DNA from: an uncultured Clostridium sp. | GTDB taxonomy: Bacteria; Bacillota; Clostridia; Lachnospirales; Lachnospiraceae | Direction: 5' to 3' | Assembly: GCA_934438135.1 (NCBI GenBank) | Contig: CAKSBP010000039.1 | Span: forward strand, 1-28,210 | Length of the DNA: 28,210 bases | Notes under the pieces: model-generated | Database searches by the model: none | Told to the model about the DNA's origin: nothing | What the model saw: only the letters and a program-made list of their open reading frames with translations | Part shown: in pieces, positions 14,484 to 22,060 of the stretch | Layout: every line of letters begins with the position of its first letter | How positions within the stretch are numbered: the stretch's first letter is position 1 | Made by a program: the position numbers and the translations under genes

Positions 14484-16412
14484 TTATGAACTTTCTGACG
14501 TATCTGGACTTTTACTTCGAAGCAGCGGCCATATAGTAAAAATTAAAAGTACTGCCAGCAGAATATAGGCCATAACATTAGATGCAGCAAAACCAATTGG
14601 CGTATTAGCTTTAATCACGCCAATTACCTGAAGAATAATTCCAACCAGTCCAATAATGGAACCACCTGCAACTAATCCAGAAGAAAGACTGATACCATTA
14701 CTTACTCTTGCTTCTTTGTCTTTTTCACTTTTTGCTGTTTTTTCAATAAATACACGGACAAGGGCACCAATTAAAATAATAGAAGTCGTAGAAATTGGTA
14801 AATAGAAACCAATAGCAATGGTCATAATTGGAAGTTTCAATAAAAATAGTACAATACCAATCACGGCTCCTACAATAATCATATGCCAAGGCAGTTCACC
14901 TGACATAATACCAGCTGTAAGAGTAGAAATCAGGTTTGCCTGAGGAAGCGCAAATGGAACATTATCACCTGTAAGAGAAAGCTGATCGGCAAGCAGACGG
15001 ATAACTCCAACTACCACAGCAACTCCAACAATACCGGCAATCATAAAATATTTATCCATTTCTTTTTTCTCGCCGCCAATTAAAAAGGTCACCTTCTGTG
15101 ACTGAGCATATCCACCACCGACGGAAATCGCTGTAACAATAAACGTACCAAATAAAAGAAGGGTCTTATTATGTGCCTGATCGGTCCATCCCATAATCAC
15201 AAACAGAAGGGTTACAATCACTAAGGAAGCAATTGTCATACCCGATACTGGAAGATTGGATGTTCCAATGGTTCCTGTCAATCTTCCCGAAACAATTACA
15301 AATAAAAGAGATAAAAATAATGCAAATACGGCTCCTAAAACGGTCATTAAAATATTCCCATGAGAAATCAGGAAACCTGCTGCAAAGGCAAGAACAATTC
15401 CAATCAGTAATAGCCATTTTGCAAAAGAAGACGAATCTCCACCTTGTTCTGATTTTGCACTCATAGTTTCCTTAATAGAAACTACAATGGTAGGAATTAA
15501 ACGGATTGCACCAATTAATCCTCCGGAAAGCATCATGCCGGCACCAATATACTTGACATAACTTCCAGAAATGTGATTAACCTGCATGGCAGACAAGCCG
15601 ACTCCCGGATTATTCCAAATATTTTCGCCCTCTCTGGCAAAATTAGAAAAATAGCTAATCAATGGAAGAACTGCAAAATTCGCCAAAATGGACCCAGCAA
15701 ACATAGTCACAGATACTTCCAAGCCAACAATAAATCCAATTCCAAGTAAGAGCGGATTGACTTCTACTTCCAGCTTCCACTTATAGAATTTTTCATTTAC
15801 ATAGCTAATCACACTATTGGCAACATTCAAAAATGAACCAGTGAATACGGTAATAATACCACCGACTCCAAAGCCGATTCCCATGTATTTCATGGAGTCA
15901 CCAGCACCTTCGGAAGCAACCAGCGTTTCAGAAATTGCCAGAGATTCTGGATACATTAATTTCCCATGTTCTTCGACTATGATATTCTTATAGACGAGGG
16001 ATGACATTCCCATTCCAAACAACACACCACCGGTACTGACCAGAAAACCTTCCACAAAAGAAACATTTGCTCCAATCAGAAGAACCGCCGGAAGCAGATA
16101 AATAATTCCGCTGGCTATGGATTCCCCGCCACTTGACATTCCTTGAACAAGATTCTTTCCAAGAATGCCTTTTTTCTTTGCAAACACTGCAATAAATCCG
16201 GAACCAATAATGGAACCAGGAATACCGGCTGCTACGGTAAGACCGGACTTCATGCCTGAGTACGCAGTTGACGCTGCAAACAGGGCAGCAAGCAGAATTC
16301 CGATAATCAGGATTGCTGCATTTCCTCCGGTTTTTTCACCACTGGAGACATAAGGAACATAATCCTTGCCATGTACTCCTCCATAAGCATCTTTTGATAA
16401 TTTTTTATGCAT
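14484..16412 (-). CDS. OPT-family oligopeptide transporter
   Basis: A 642-residue integral membrane protein with about 14-16 hydrophobic segments, of the oligopeptide transporter (OPT) superfamily, which imports peptides or peptide-like metal chelators by cation symport. Family features include the first conserved helix with FAASTAYSGMKSGLTVAAGIPGSI, split here as AASTAYSGMKSG and TVAAGIPGS, the SSGGESIASGIIYLLPA block, and the MYPESLAISETLVA block. The ATG at 16412 is chosen with AAGGA 9 nt upstream; a GTG 6 nt earlier is too close to that site. It is a single-gene unit with its own terminator and a TATAAT at 16490-16495. The GH43 gene lies upstream on the same strand, but the 122-bp gap and own promoter argue for independent control. 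Confidence 0.92.
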   Translation of the reverse strand: MHKKLSKDAYGGVHGKDYVPYVSSGEKTGGNAAILIIGILLAALFAASTAYSGMKSGLTVAAGIPGSIIGSGFIAVFAKKKGILGKNLVQGMSSGGESIASGIIYLLPAVLLIGANVSFVEGFLVSTGGVLFGMGMSSLVYKNIIVEEHGKLMYPESLAISETLVASEGAGDSMKYMGIGFGVGGIITVFTGSFLNVANSVISYVNEKFYKWKLEVEVNPLLLGIGFIVGLEVSVTMFAGSILANFAVLPLISYFSNFAREGENIWNNPGVGLSAMQVNHISGSYVKYIGAGMMLSGGLIGAIRLIPTIVVSIKETMSAKSEQGGDSSSFAKWLLLIGIVLAFAAGFLISHGNILMTVLGAVFALFLSLLFVIVSGRLTGTIGTSNLPVSGMTIASLVIVTLLFVIMGWTDQAHNKTLLLFGTFIVTAISVGGGYAQSQKVTFLIGGEKKEMDKYFMIAGIVGVAVVVGVIRLLADQLSLTGDNVPFALPQANLISTLTAGIMSGELPWHMIIVGAVIGIVLFLLKLPIMTIAIGFYLPISTTSIILIGALVRVFIEKTAKSEKDKEARVSNGISLSSGLVAGGSIIGLVGIILQVIGVIKANTPIGFAASNVMAYILLAVLLIFTIWPLLRSKSPDTSESS

Positions 16413-16453
16413 ACGCACCTATCCTTTTGTATAGTTTAGTCGTCTCAAGCGGT

Positions 16454-16495
16454 ACAAGTAATGGAGATACTTGTCGTATAAGAAAACTTATTATA
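16454..16495 (-). promoter_or_regulatory. Promoter region of the OPT gene with downstream palindrome
   Basis: Minus strand TATAAT lies at 16490-16495. Just downstream, ACAAGTA-tctccat-TACTTGT (16454-16474) forms a 7-bp inverted repeat near +15, which may be an operator or a leader hairpin. No strong -35 is visible. Confidence 0.45.
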
Positions 16496-16534
16496 CATTT
16501 TTTGTAGACAGGTGCGTTTTTATGTATTTAAAAA

Positions 16535-18886
16535 TTATTTTTTTAGAAAAAAATATCCTGTCGGTACATTATTTCCAGTTCCCGCTGCTGTAAAATTAAT
16601 TGTTACAGAACTTCCTGGTGCTAATGCTGTATCCCAAGATGCATTATTCACAATAACTTTTGTTCCCGTCTGACTTATTAATTCTGCTCCCCATAAGCTG
16701 TTAATTGTACTTGCATAATCAAAAGATAAGGTCCAGCCATTATAGATTTTCGTTGAATTATTTGTTAATACAATCTGTCCCTGAAAATTACTTCCCCAGT
16801 CACTGACAACCGAATACTCACAGCTGATTCCATTTGGAAGACCTGCTGTCGTACTACCACCTGTAGCTGCAGATGGAGATGGTGTCGTAGATGGTGCTGT
16901 TGAAGCGGATGGGGAAGAAGCTGTATTAATTTTCTCTAATACCCACTGCTGATTCGTTGCACCAGTATAGGTCCACTGACATACATTGGTTCCATCTGTT
17001 TTTCCAAAGCTATAAACATCAATCGCTTTTGTTCCATTGCTTGCTTTTGTCAGCAGACAGTAAACATTATTGGTAGAAGTCTTAGCCAGCTGATATTTCT
17101 GTGCATTTCCTGAATACCCTGAATAAATCTGAACATTGGCACCATCTTCATCGGCTCCATTTGCAATATCAAGCATATAGTTTCCTAATCCACTTGTCAG
17201 TGTAACATAACCATCAGACGTGTTTGTCACATACCATTTTTGTCCTGCTTGACCTGTTCCTGTACTGATTTCTACATTCTGTATGTTTGCACCTTTATTA
17301 TCCTTTACCTGAAGGTATTTCTGTGCATTCATATTTTTTAAGTAATACCATCCATCTGTTACTTTTTCTGTTGTTATAGAAGCCGTAGGTGATGAAGATG
17401 GTGTACCAGCTTCACAGTACCAGCTGTCCAGTACACATCCATTGGATGCAGCAAAGAATAAATTCTTCGTACCGGATGTTCCATTTAATGTTCCCGTTAC
17501 TGTTTTAAATGTGCTGTTGCTTCCTGTTGCAGGAATAGTTACATAACCAAGAACCGTACCTGTCTGACTGCCTGCACAGACTTTAATCACTGCTCCACTT
17601 GTAGATGCTGCTTTGATGGAAATCTGTGTAGAATTGGACGAAAATTCTACATTGGATACACCCAGCCAGTCACCTTTGTCCATAACTGCTGTTGTATCTA
17701 CACCAGAACCGCTGACGGTAACGCCTCCTTCCCATGCCATGTTTGCTGCTCTCTGAGTCGTATATGGATTTAAGTTCTGTGTCTGAGAAACGCCTGCTAA
17801 TGTTCCTGTTGCTGCAGAGAATCCATTATTAAATGTTAAATTATCAATCTGTGTGGAACGAAATCCTTTCTGAGAACCATAAATCTGTTTATTGAGCCAT
17901 TCCGAATGATATGCGATATACCATTTATTCTTAAACTGAAATAACGTATGATGATTGTTTCCTGTTGTTCCAAAGAAAGTACCTGGATTTTTGAAAATCT
18001 GTCCTTTGTAAGTAAATGGTCCTGTCGGGCTGGAACTTGTCATATAGCAGATGCATGCTGTTCCAGGATAACCACCTGACCAATTCGAGCAATAAGAATA
18101 ATAATATGTATTTCCTACTTTATTAATTCCAGAATCTTCAAATATATAAGGTGCATCAATGGTAACTGGTGTTCCTGCAAGACTTGTCATGTCAGAACCA
18201 AGTTTTACAACACGGGCTGTCTTTGGATTCGCACTCTGTCCATCTGGAACGCCTCCTCCAAAATACAGATAACCAGTTCCATCACTGTCCACTAAAACAG
18301 CTGGGTCAAATAACCAGGTAACACTGGCACAGTTTGCGGTAGAACGGCTTACTAATGCTTTCCCAATCGGATCTTTCCATGGTCCTGTTGGAGAATCTGC
18401 TGTTAAAACACCGATTCCATTTGCATTATTTGCGAAGTATAAGAAAAACTTTTCTTTTCCATTAATTGTTTTATGGCATGCAGTTGGTGCCCAGGAACAT
18501 CCTGCCCATTTCGCTGCTCCGCTTGAACCAGCTGCTGCAATAGAACCATGATCCGTCCAGTTTACCATATCACTGGAAGACATACAGTTAATCTTATTTA
18601 TCTTCGCATAGCTATTGCTTGTTACTGAATATCCGTCGCTGATATCTCCATCGTTTGATGTGTAAATATAAACTCTTCCGTTATACTCCATAACACCAGG
18701 ATCGGCATTATATCTTGTTGTCAGGCATGGATTATGCCAAGTTGTCGGTTTATAGCCTTTTGCTAAGATTACTCCGTTAAAAGCACTTGCTGCATCAGCG
18801 GCAGATACTGCTTTGGGAACTGTAGCCAGGGATACTGCAATCAGACCACAAGTTAGTACTGCTGCAATTACTTTTTTGAACTTCAT
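16535..18886 (-). CDS. Secreted multidomain arabinosidase: GH43 - CBM6 - CBM13 (ricin-type) - CBM2
   Basis: A 783-residue exported enzyme, most likely an alpha-L-arabinofuranosidase or arabinoxylan-debranching enzyme. Residues 1-30 are a signal peptide (MKFKKVIAAVLTCGLIAVSL, cleavage near AVSAA). The GH43 five-bladed propeller spans about 45-345, with the expected acidic trio: D62 in YNADPGVM, D194 in WLFDPAVL and E250 in IFEDSG. Residues about 380-492 resemble CBM6 (DKGDWLGVSNVEF). Residues about 508-652 are a ricin-type trefoil (CBM13) with repeated QKW/QKY/QQW ends. A Ser/Thr/Pro linker (655-682) leads to a CBM2 cellulose-binding domain (about 683-783). The ATG at 18886 has GGAGAGGG upstream; an open reading frame extends further up but only through the promoter. 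Whether it acts on xylan, arabinan or a side chain is not settled. Confidence 0.93.
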   Translation of the reverse strand: MKFKKVIAAVLTCGLIAVSLATVPKAVSAADAASAFNGVILAKGYKPTTWHNPCLTTRYNADPGVMEYNGRVYIYTSNDGDISDGYSVTSNSYAKINKINCMSSSDMVNWTDHGSIAAAGSSGAAKWAGCSWAPTACHKTINGKEKFFLYFANNANGIGVLTADSPTGPWKDPIGKALVSRSTANCASVTWLFDPAVLVDSDGTGYLYFGGGVPDGQSANPKTARVVKLGSDMTSLAGTPVTIDAPYIFEDSGINKVGNTYYYSYCSNWSGGYPGTACICYMTSSSPTGPFTYKGQIFKNPGTFFGTTGNNHHTLFQFKNKWYIAYHSEWLNKQIYGSQKGFRSTQIDNLTFNNGFSAATGTLAGVSQTQNLNPYTTQRAANMAWEGGVTVSGSGVDTTAVMDKGDWLGVSNVEFSSNSTQISIKAASTSGAVIKVCAGSQTGTVLGYVTIPATGSNSTFKTVTGTLNGTSGTKNLFFAASNGCVLDSWYCEAGTPSSSPTASITTEKVTDGWYYLKNMNAQKYLQVKDNKGANIQNVEISTGTGQAGQKWYVTNTSDGYVTLTSGLGNYMLDIANGADEDGANVQIYSGYSGNAQKYQLAKTSTNNVYCLLTKASNGTKAIDVYSFGKTDGTNVCQWTYTGATNQQWVLEKINTASSPSASTAPSTTPSPSAATGGSTTAGLPNGISCEYSVVSDWGSNFQGQIVLTNNSTKIYNGWTLSFDYASTINSLWGAELISQTGTKVIVNNASWDTALAPGSSVTINFTAAGTGNNVPTGYFFLKK

Positions 18887-18955
18887 ATTACCCTCTCCTT
18901 TTTTAATAAATGAATAGCTGACAGGTAGGTTAGATGCTGTCCCACTTGCAATATC

Positions 18956-18985
18956 ATTATACTCATTGCTTTTTGCTGCTGTAAA
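18956..18985 (-). promoter_or_regulatory. Promoter of the GH43 gene
   Basis: Minus strand TTTACA (18980-18985), an 18-bp spacer, then TATAAT (18956-18961), giving a leader of roughly 60 nt. Confidence 0.65.
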
Positions 18986-19034
18986 TATCGGATTGTGCCT
19001 AAGTAGTTTACCTATTTTGCCTTGCATAAATGCA

Positions 19035-19073
19035 CAAAAAGTGAGCCTGTCAGATAAATTCTGACAGGCTCAC
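19035..19073 (-). terminator. Strong intrinsic terminator of the endolysin gene
   Basis: GTGAGCCTGTCAGA (19041-19054) pairs perfectly with TCTGACAGGCTCAC (19060-19073) around a 5-nt loop; on the minus strand CTTTTTG follows. It lies 30 bp behind the endolysin stop and insulates the GH43 promoter. Confidence 0.9.
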
Positions 19074-19102
19074 AGATTTATTCATAGGATAAAATTATAA
19101 CA

Positions 19103-19975
19103 TTACTGAATTAATGCTAAGAACGTAGCTCTATCGCATTTTCCATCTGCTGATAATCCCTGAGAAGACTTGAAGGAATTGATTGCAGTCTGTAATCCAG
19201 AACCAAACTGACCTGGTATTTCAACACCATTTGGATTATATCCTCTTAACATAACAAGGATTTCTGCTGCAGTTACCATGTACTGAGTTTCCCCTTTTAC
19301 TACATAGTGGCTTCCCAATGCTGAACTAGAAGCATTTCCCCAAACACCATCTACAGCTAATCCTGCATTGTAATCTTTGTTCAGTGCAGTCTGCAATACT
19401 TTAATACCAGCTTTTTTCGTTGCTGTTCCACGGACACCATCTGCTGTAATACCTGCTCCTGCAAAGCTGTTGCAGTACTGCTGTCCTGTTGCAACTACGG
19501 AATTTCCTGAAGTTCCTGTGCCTCCATTGCTTCCTGTGTAACGAAGAATACAGTTCCAAGGTTTGTTGTAATAAGAACGAATGCAGATTTCTTTTCCTGT
19601 CTGATCACCAGATGCTCCACCTGTGGTTGTTCCTTTTTCGTTGATGCTGGCATGTACAATCTGACCATTTCCAATGTACATTGCTGTGTGAGAGCTTGTA
19701 TTTAACAGAACATCACCACGCTGTAAACCAGAACCATTTGATAATACAATCTGAGATGTTACATCAGAAAAACCTGTTTTTAAAAATACACTTTTCATAT
19801 TTCCTGTGTAAGTTGCACCATTTGTTTTTACTGGTACACCAGCCTGTTCCCATGCACTGATAACAGCAGAAGAACAGTCATAGTTTGGTCCCCATCTGTG
19901 TGTCTGATCATAGCCATGTGAATCATCATTTGCTAAATTAATCATCCATTGTGTTGCGTTTTCAATTTTACTCAT
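19103..19975 (-). CDS. Phage-type endolysin, Amidase_5/NlpC-P60-like with C-terminal peptidoglycan-binding domains
   Basis: A 290-residue peptidoglycan hydrolase. The N-terminal half (about 5-147) has the cysteine-peptidase pattern of phage lysins: HRWGPNYDCSSAV with nucleophile C34, SSHTAMYIGNG with H96, and QIVHAS with H108. A Gly/Ser/Thr linker (148-160) is followed by two peptidoglycan-binding-like units: about 175-222 (ADGVRGTATKK, VDGVWGNASSSAL) and 240-290 (SADGKCDRATFLALI). There is no signal peptide, as expected of a lysin that needs a holin or lysis of the producer; no holin is seen here. AGGAGG lies 8 nt before the ATG. It stands next to a small phage-like regulator, so both may be remnants of a prophage, or a domesticated lysis gene. 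Confidence 0.88.
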   Translation of the reverse strand: MSKIENATQWMINLANDDSHGYDQTHRWGPNYDCSSAVISAWEQAGVPVKTNGATYTGNMKSVFLKTGFSDVTSQIVLSNGSGLQRGDVLLNTSSHTAMYIGNGQIVHASINEKGTTTGGASGDQTGKEICIRSYYNKPWNCILRYTGSNGGTGTSGNSVVATGQQYCNSFAGAGITADGVRGTATKKAGIKVLQTALNKDYNAGLAVDGVWGNASSSALGSHYVVKGETQYMVTAAEILVMLRGYNPNGVEIPGQFGSGLQTAINSFKSSQGLSADGKCDRATFLALIQ

Positions 19976-20059
19976 AATAAAAGCCTCCTGAATTTGATTT
20001 TATTTTTGATAGAAAGACCAGCGCCGTTTTTCTATGCCTGAATCTTACAATGGATGAAT

Positions 20060-20079
20060 CATGCAATACCATGCAATAT
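20060..20079. repeat. Tandem 10-bp direct repeat CATGCAATA(C/T)
   Basis: Two copies in tandem (20060-20069 and 20070-20079), repeating at one helical turn, in the 216-bp divergent region between the endolysin and the sigma-like gene. Possible regulator site. The rest of 19976-20191 is AT-rich with no clear -35/-10 pair. Confidence 0.35.
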
Positions 20080-20154
20080 CAATTTGACTGGAATTTTTAA
20101 AGATGGTGTCAGAAAATAAGATATTTTTTAAATAAGTTTACAAAAAGAAAGCTT

Positions 20155-20184
20155 TCTCCTTTTTTAATAGAAAAAGAAAGGAGA
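20155..20184 (+). promoter_or_regulatory. Hairpin covering the ribosome site of the sigma-like gene
   Basis: TCTCCTTT (20155-20162) can pair with AAAGGAGA (20177-20184), which is the ribosome binding site 7 nt before the ATG at 20192. Three further weak pairs extend it inward. If it forms in the mRNA it would hold back translation. Confidence 0.45.
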
Positions 20185-20191
20185 TTCTGTT

Positions 20192-20596
20192 ATGAAAAAG
20201 AACATCGAATTATGTAATAAAAGAAAAAAATATCTACAATCTTATTTAACCATGACTACTTCTATCAAAGTAATTGAAAACCTAATTCAGTCTTTAAGAA
20301 AGGAACATGCAGAAGACATCGTTTACATAGAAAACAAGAAACAATATGAAACTGTTCACGAACAAATCAGAAATCTGACCGAAAGCCTTGGAACGCTGTT
20401 AGAAGAAAAACAGAACTTATGCGAAATCATACTTCACGACATTGAAAAGATGGAACAGGAAACTGAAAAAAATCTGCTCATTCTAAAATACATTAATGGC
20501 TACACATGGGAACAGATTTGCGAAATCATGAATTACAGCCTGCGTCAAACTTACTACATCCATAACCATGCTCTGGAACATTTTTCAGAAACATAA
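20192..20596 (+). CDS. Small sigma-region-4-like regulator of phage type
   Basis: A 134-residue protein. Residues 1-90 are charged and mostly helical (likely coiled coil: VYIENKKQYETVHEQIRNLT). The C-terminus (about 93-130: LLILKYINGYTWEQICEIMN, then YSLRQTYYIHNHAL) resembles the helix-turn-helix of sigma-70 region 4, as found in small phage late-gene regulators (DUF1492/ArpU-like). It lacks region 2, so it is not a full sigma factor. AAAGGAG lies in a possible hairpin upstream. It faces away from the endolysin gene and may control it. Family placement is by pattern only. Confidence 0.7.
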   Translation: MKKNIELCNKRKKYLQSYLTMTTSIKVIENLIQSLRKEHAEDIVYIENKKQYETVHEQIRNLTESLGTLLEEKQNLCEIILHDIEKMEQETEKNLLILKYINGYTWEQICEIMNYSLRQTYYIHNHALEHFSET

Positions 20597-20618
20597 AAAA
20601 GTGTATTTTTTATATAGA

Positions 20619-20662
20619 AAAGCTCCTCGGTCAGAAGAATTTCCTGTATTCCAAAGAGCTTT
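20619..20662. terminator. Shared terminator candidate between the sigma-like and MATE genes
   Basis: AAAGCTC (20619-20625) pairs with GAGCTTT (20656-20662); CGG/CCA positions may add to the stem. T-rich stretches flank both sides, so it could serve both convergent genes. The long loop lowers certainty. Confidence 0.45.
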
Positions 20663-20677
20663 GATTCTTTTATATAT

Positions 20678-22045
20678 TTATGCTTTCCGTTCCCAATCCG
20701 TTTTTTTATAAGAATATAAAAACAGTAGAAATGCTAATAAAATAGATGCAACATCACCAATAGGCTGGGCAAATACCAACATTTTCGCTGAACTGCATAC
20801 TGCATTTAAAATACAGAGTACCGGCAGATAAATGATTCCTTGACGGCTGACGGATAATATCAAAGATGGCAGCGCTGCACCCATAGCCTGAATGGTATTA
20901 ATTAATACAAATAAAATTCCAAGAACCGGTCCCGTCATCATTAATATATGTACAAACTGTATTCCAAACATATAAGCTTTGTGATTGCTTAAAAACGCAC
21001 GAACGAGAACACTGGAACCGACAAAACATATGATTGTCATAACTACACCAACAATAACTGTTAACAAAATGGCAAACTGTAAAATATTCTTAAAACGCTT
21101 TCTGTTTCTGGCACCATAGTTATATCCAAGTAACGGCTGAATTCCAGTGCCAATACCAATTAAAAGCATAACGACAATCATATTTACCTTCATTGCCACA
21201 CCAAGTCCAGCAACTGCCATATTTCCATACTTAATCATGAAATTATTAACCACAATATTGGAACTACTCATCAAAACAGAATTCAAAGATGCCGGAATAC
21301 CAATTGCAAGAACTCCTAATGCAATTCCTTGTCTCGCTTTATAGTCTTTTAATTTAATGGAAAGAATCTTACTCTTTCCAATCAAATGATATAGATAAAC
21401 TGCTGTACTTAAAATATTTCCAACTACCGTTGCTGCTGCAGCTCCAGCAACATTCCAGCCAAACCCCAGAATCATAAGCGGATCGAGAATAATATTGGCA
21501 ACATTTCCAACAACAATTCCTATCATTGCGGTATTGGCTTCTCCTTCCGAACGGATTATGTTACTGAACATATTGCTTATAATCAAAAACGGAACACCAA
21601 CTGCTATTATCTGAAGATACTGTTTCGCATACGCAAATGTCTCTGCATCCGCACCAATAATCCTACAAACAGGATTTACAAATATCCAGATAAGAACCAT
21701 GGAAATAACACCTATCCCCAGTCCTGTCCAGAAACAAAAGGATGAGGCATGTTTTGCATCCTCTCCCCGGTTCTCACCAAGCCGCCTGGAAATCATAGAT
21801 GTCCCACCAATTCCAAACAGCATGCCGATTGCCATAAACAATAAAAATGCAGGTGTCGCAATGGAAACAGCAGCTACCATAACTGCATTTTTTGTCTGTC
21901 CAATAAAAAAAGTATCTGCCAGATTGTACACAAGCACCATCAGCATACTGATAACCGTTGGAATTACATTTAATAATACTGCCTTAGGAACAGGGGCATT
22001 TTCAAACAAATCCGTTCCCTGCGTAGTTACATTCTTTTTACTCAT
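20678..22045 (-). CDS. MATE-family multidrug efflux transporter
   Basis: A 455-residue inner-membrane pump with about 12 hydrophobic segments, of the MATE family (sodium- or proton-driven export of cationic drugs and metabolites), nearest to the MepA-like group. Typical features: YNLADTFFIGQ near the N-terminus, GGTSMISRRLGEN after the second segment, and the corresponding IGTGIQPLLGYNYGARN in the second half, marking the internal repeat. The ATG at 22045 has AGGAGG 11 nt upstream, a rather long gap. It starts 15 nt after the DinG stop, so the two genes form an operon. The substrate is unknown. Confidence 0.93.
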   Translation of the reverse strand: MSKKNVTTQGTDLFENAPVPKAVLLNVIPTVISMLMVLVYNLADTFFIGQTKNAVMVAAVSIATPAFLLFMAIGMLFGIGGTSMISRRLGENRGEDAKHASSFCFWTGLGIGVISMVLIWIFVNPVCRIIGADAETFAYAKQYLQIIAVGVPFLIISNMFSNIIRSEGEANTAMIGIVVGNVANIILDPLMILGFGWNVAGAAAATVVGNILSTAVYLYHLIGKSKILSIKLKDYKARQGIALGVLAIGIPASLNSVLMSSSNIVVNNFMIKYGNMAVAGLGVAMKVNMIVVMLLIGIGTGIQPLLGYNYGARNRKRFKNILQFAILLTVIVGVVMTIICFVGSSVLVRAFLSNHKAYMFGIQFVHILMMTGPVLGILFVLINTIQAMGAALPSLILSVSRQGIIYLPVLCILNAVCSSAKMLVFAQPIGDVASILLAFLLFLYSYKKTDWERKA

Positions 22046-22060
22046 ATTACATACTTCCTC

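Noticed and set aside
18887..19027. Extra 47 codons before the GH43 signal peptide
   Set aside because: The stretch covers the TTTACA/TATAAT promoter, and ATG 18886 has a strong ribosome site and begins a normal signal peptide.
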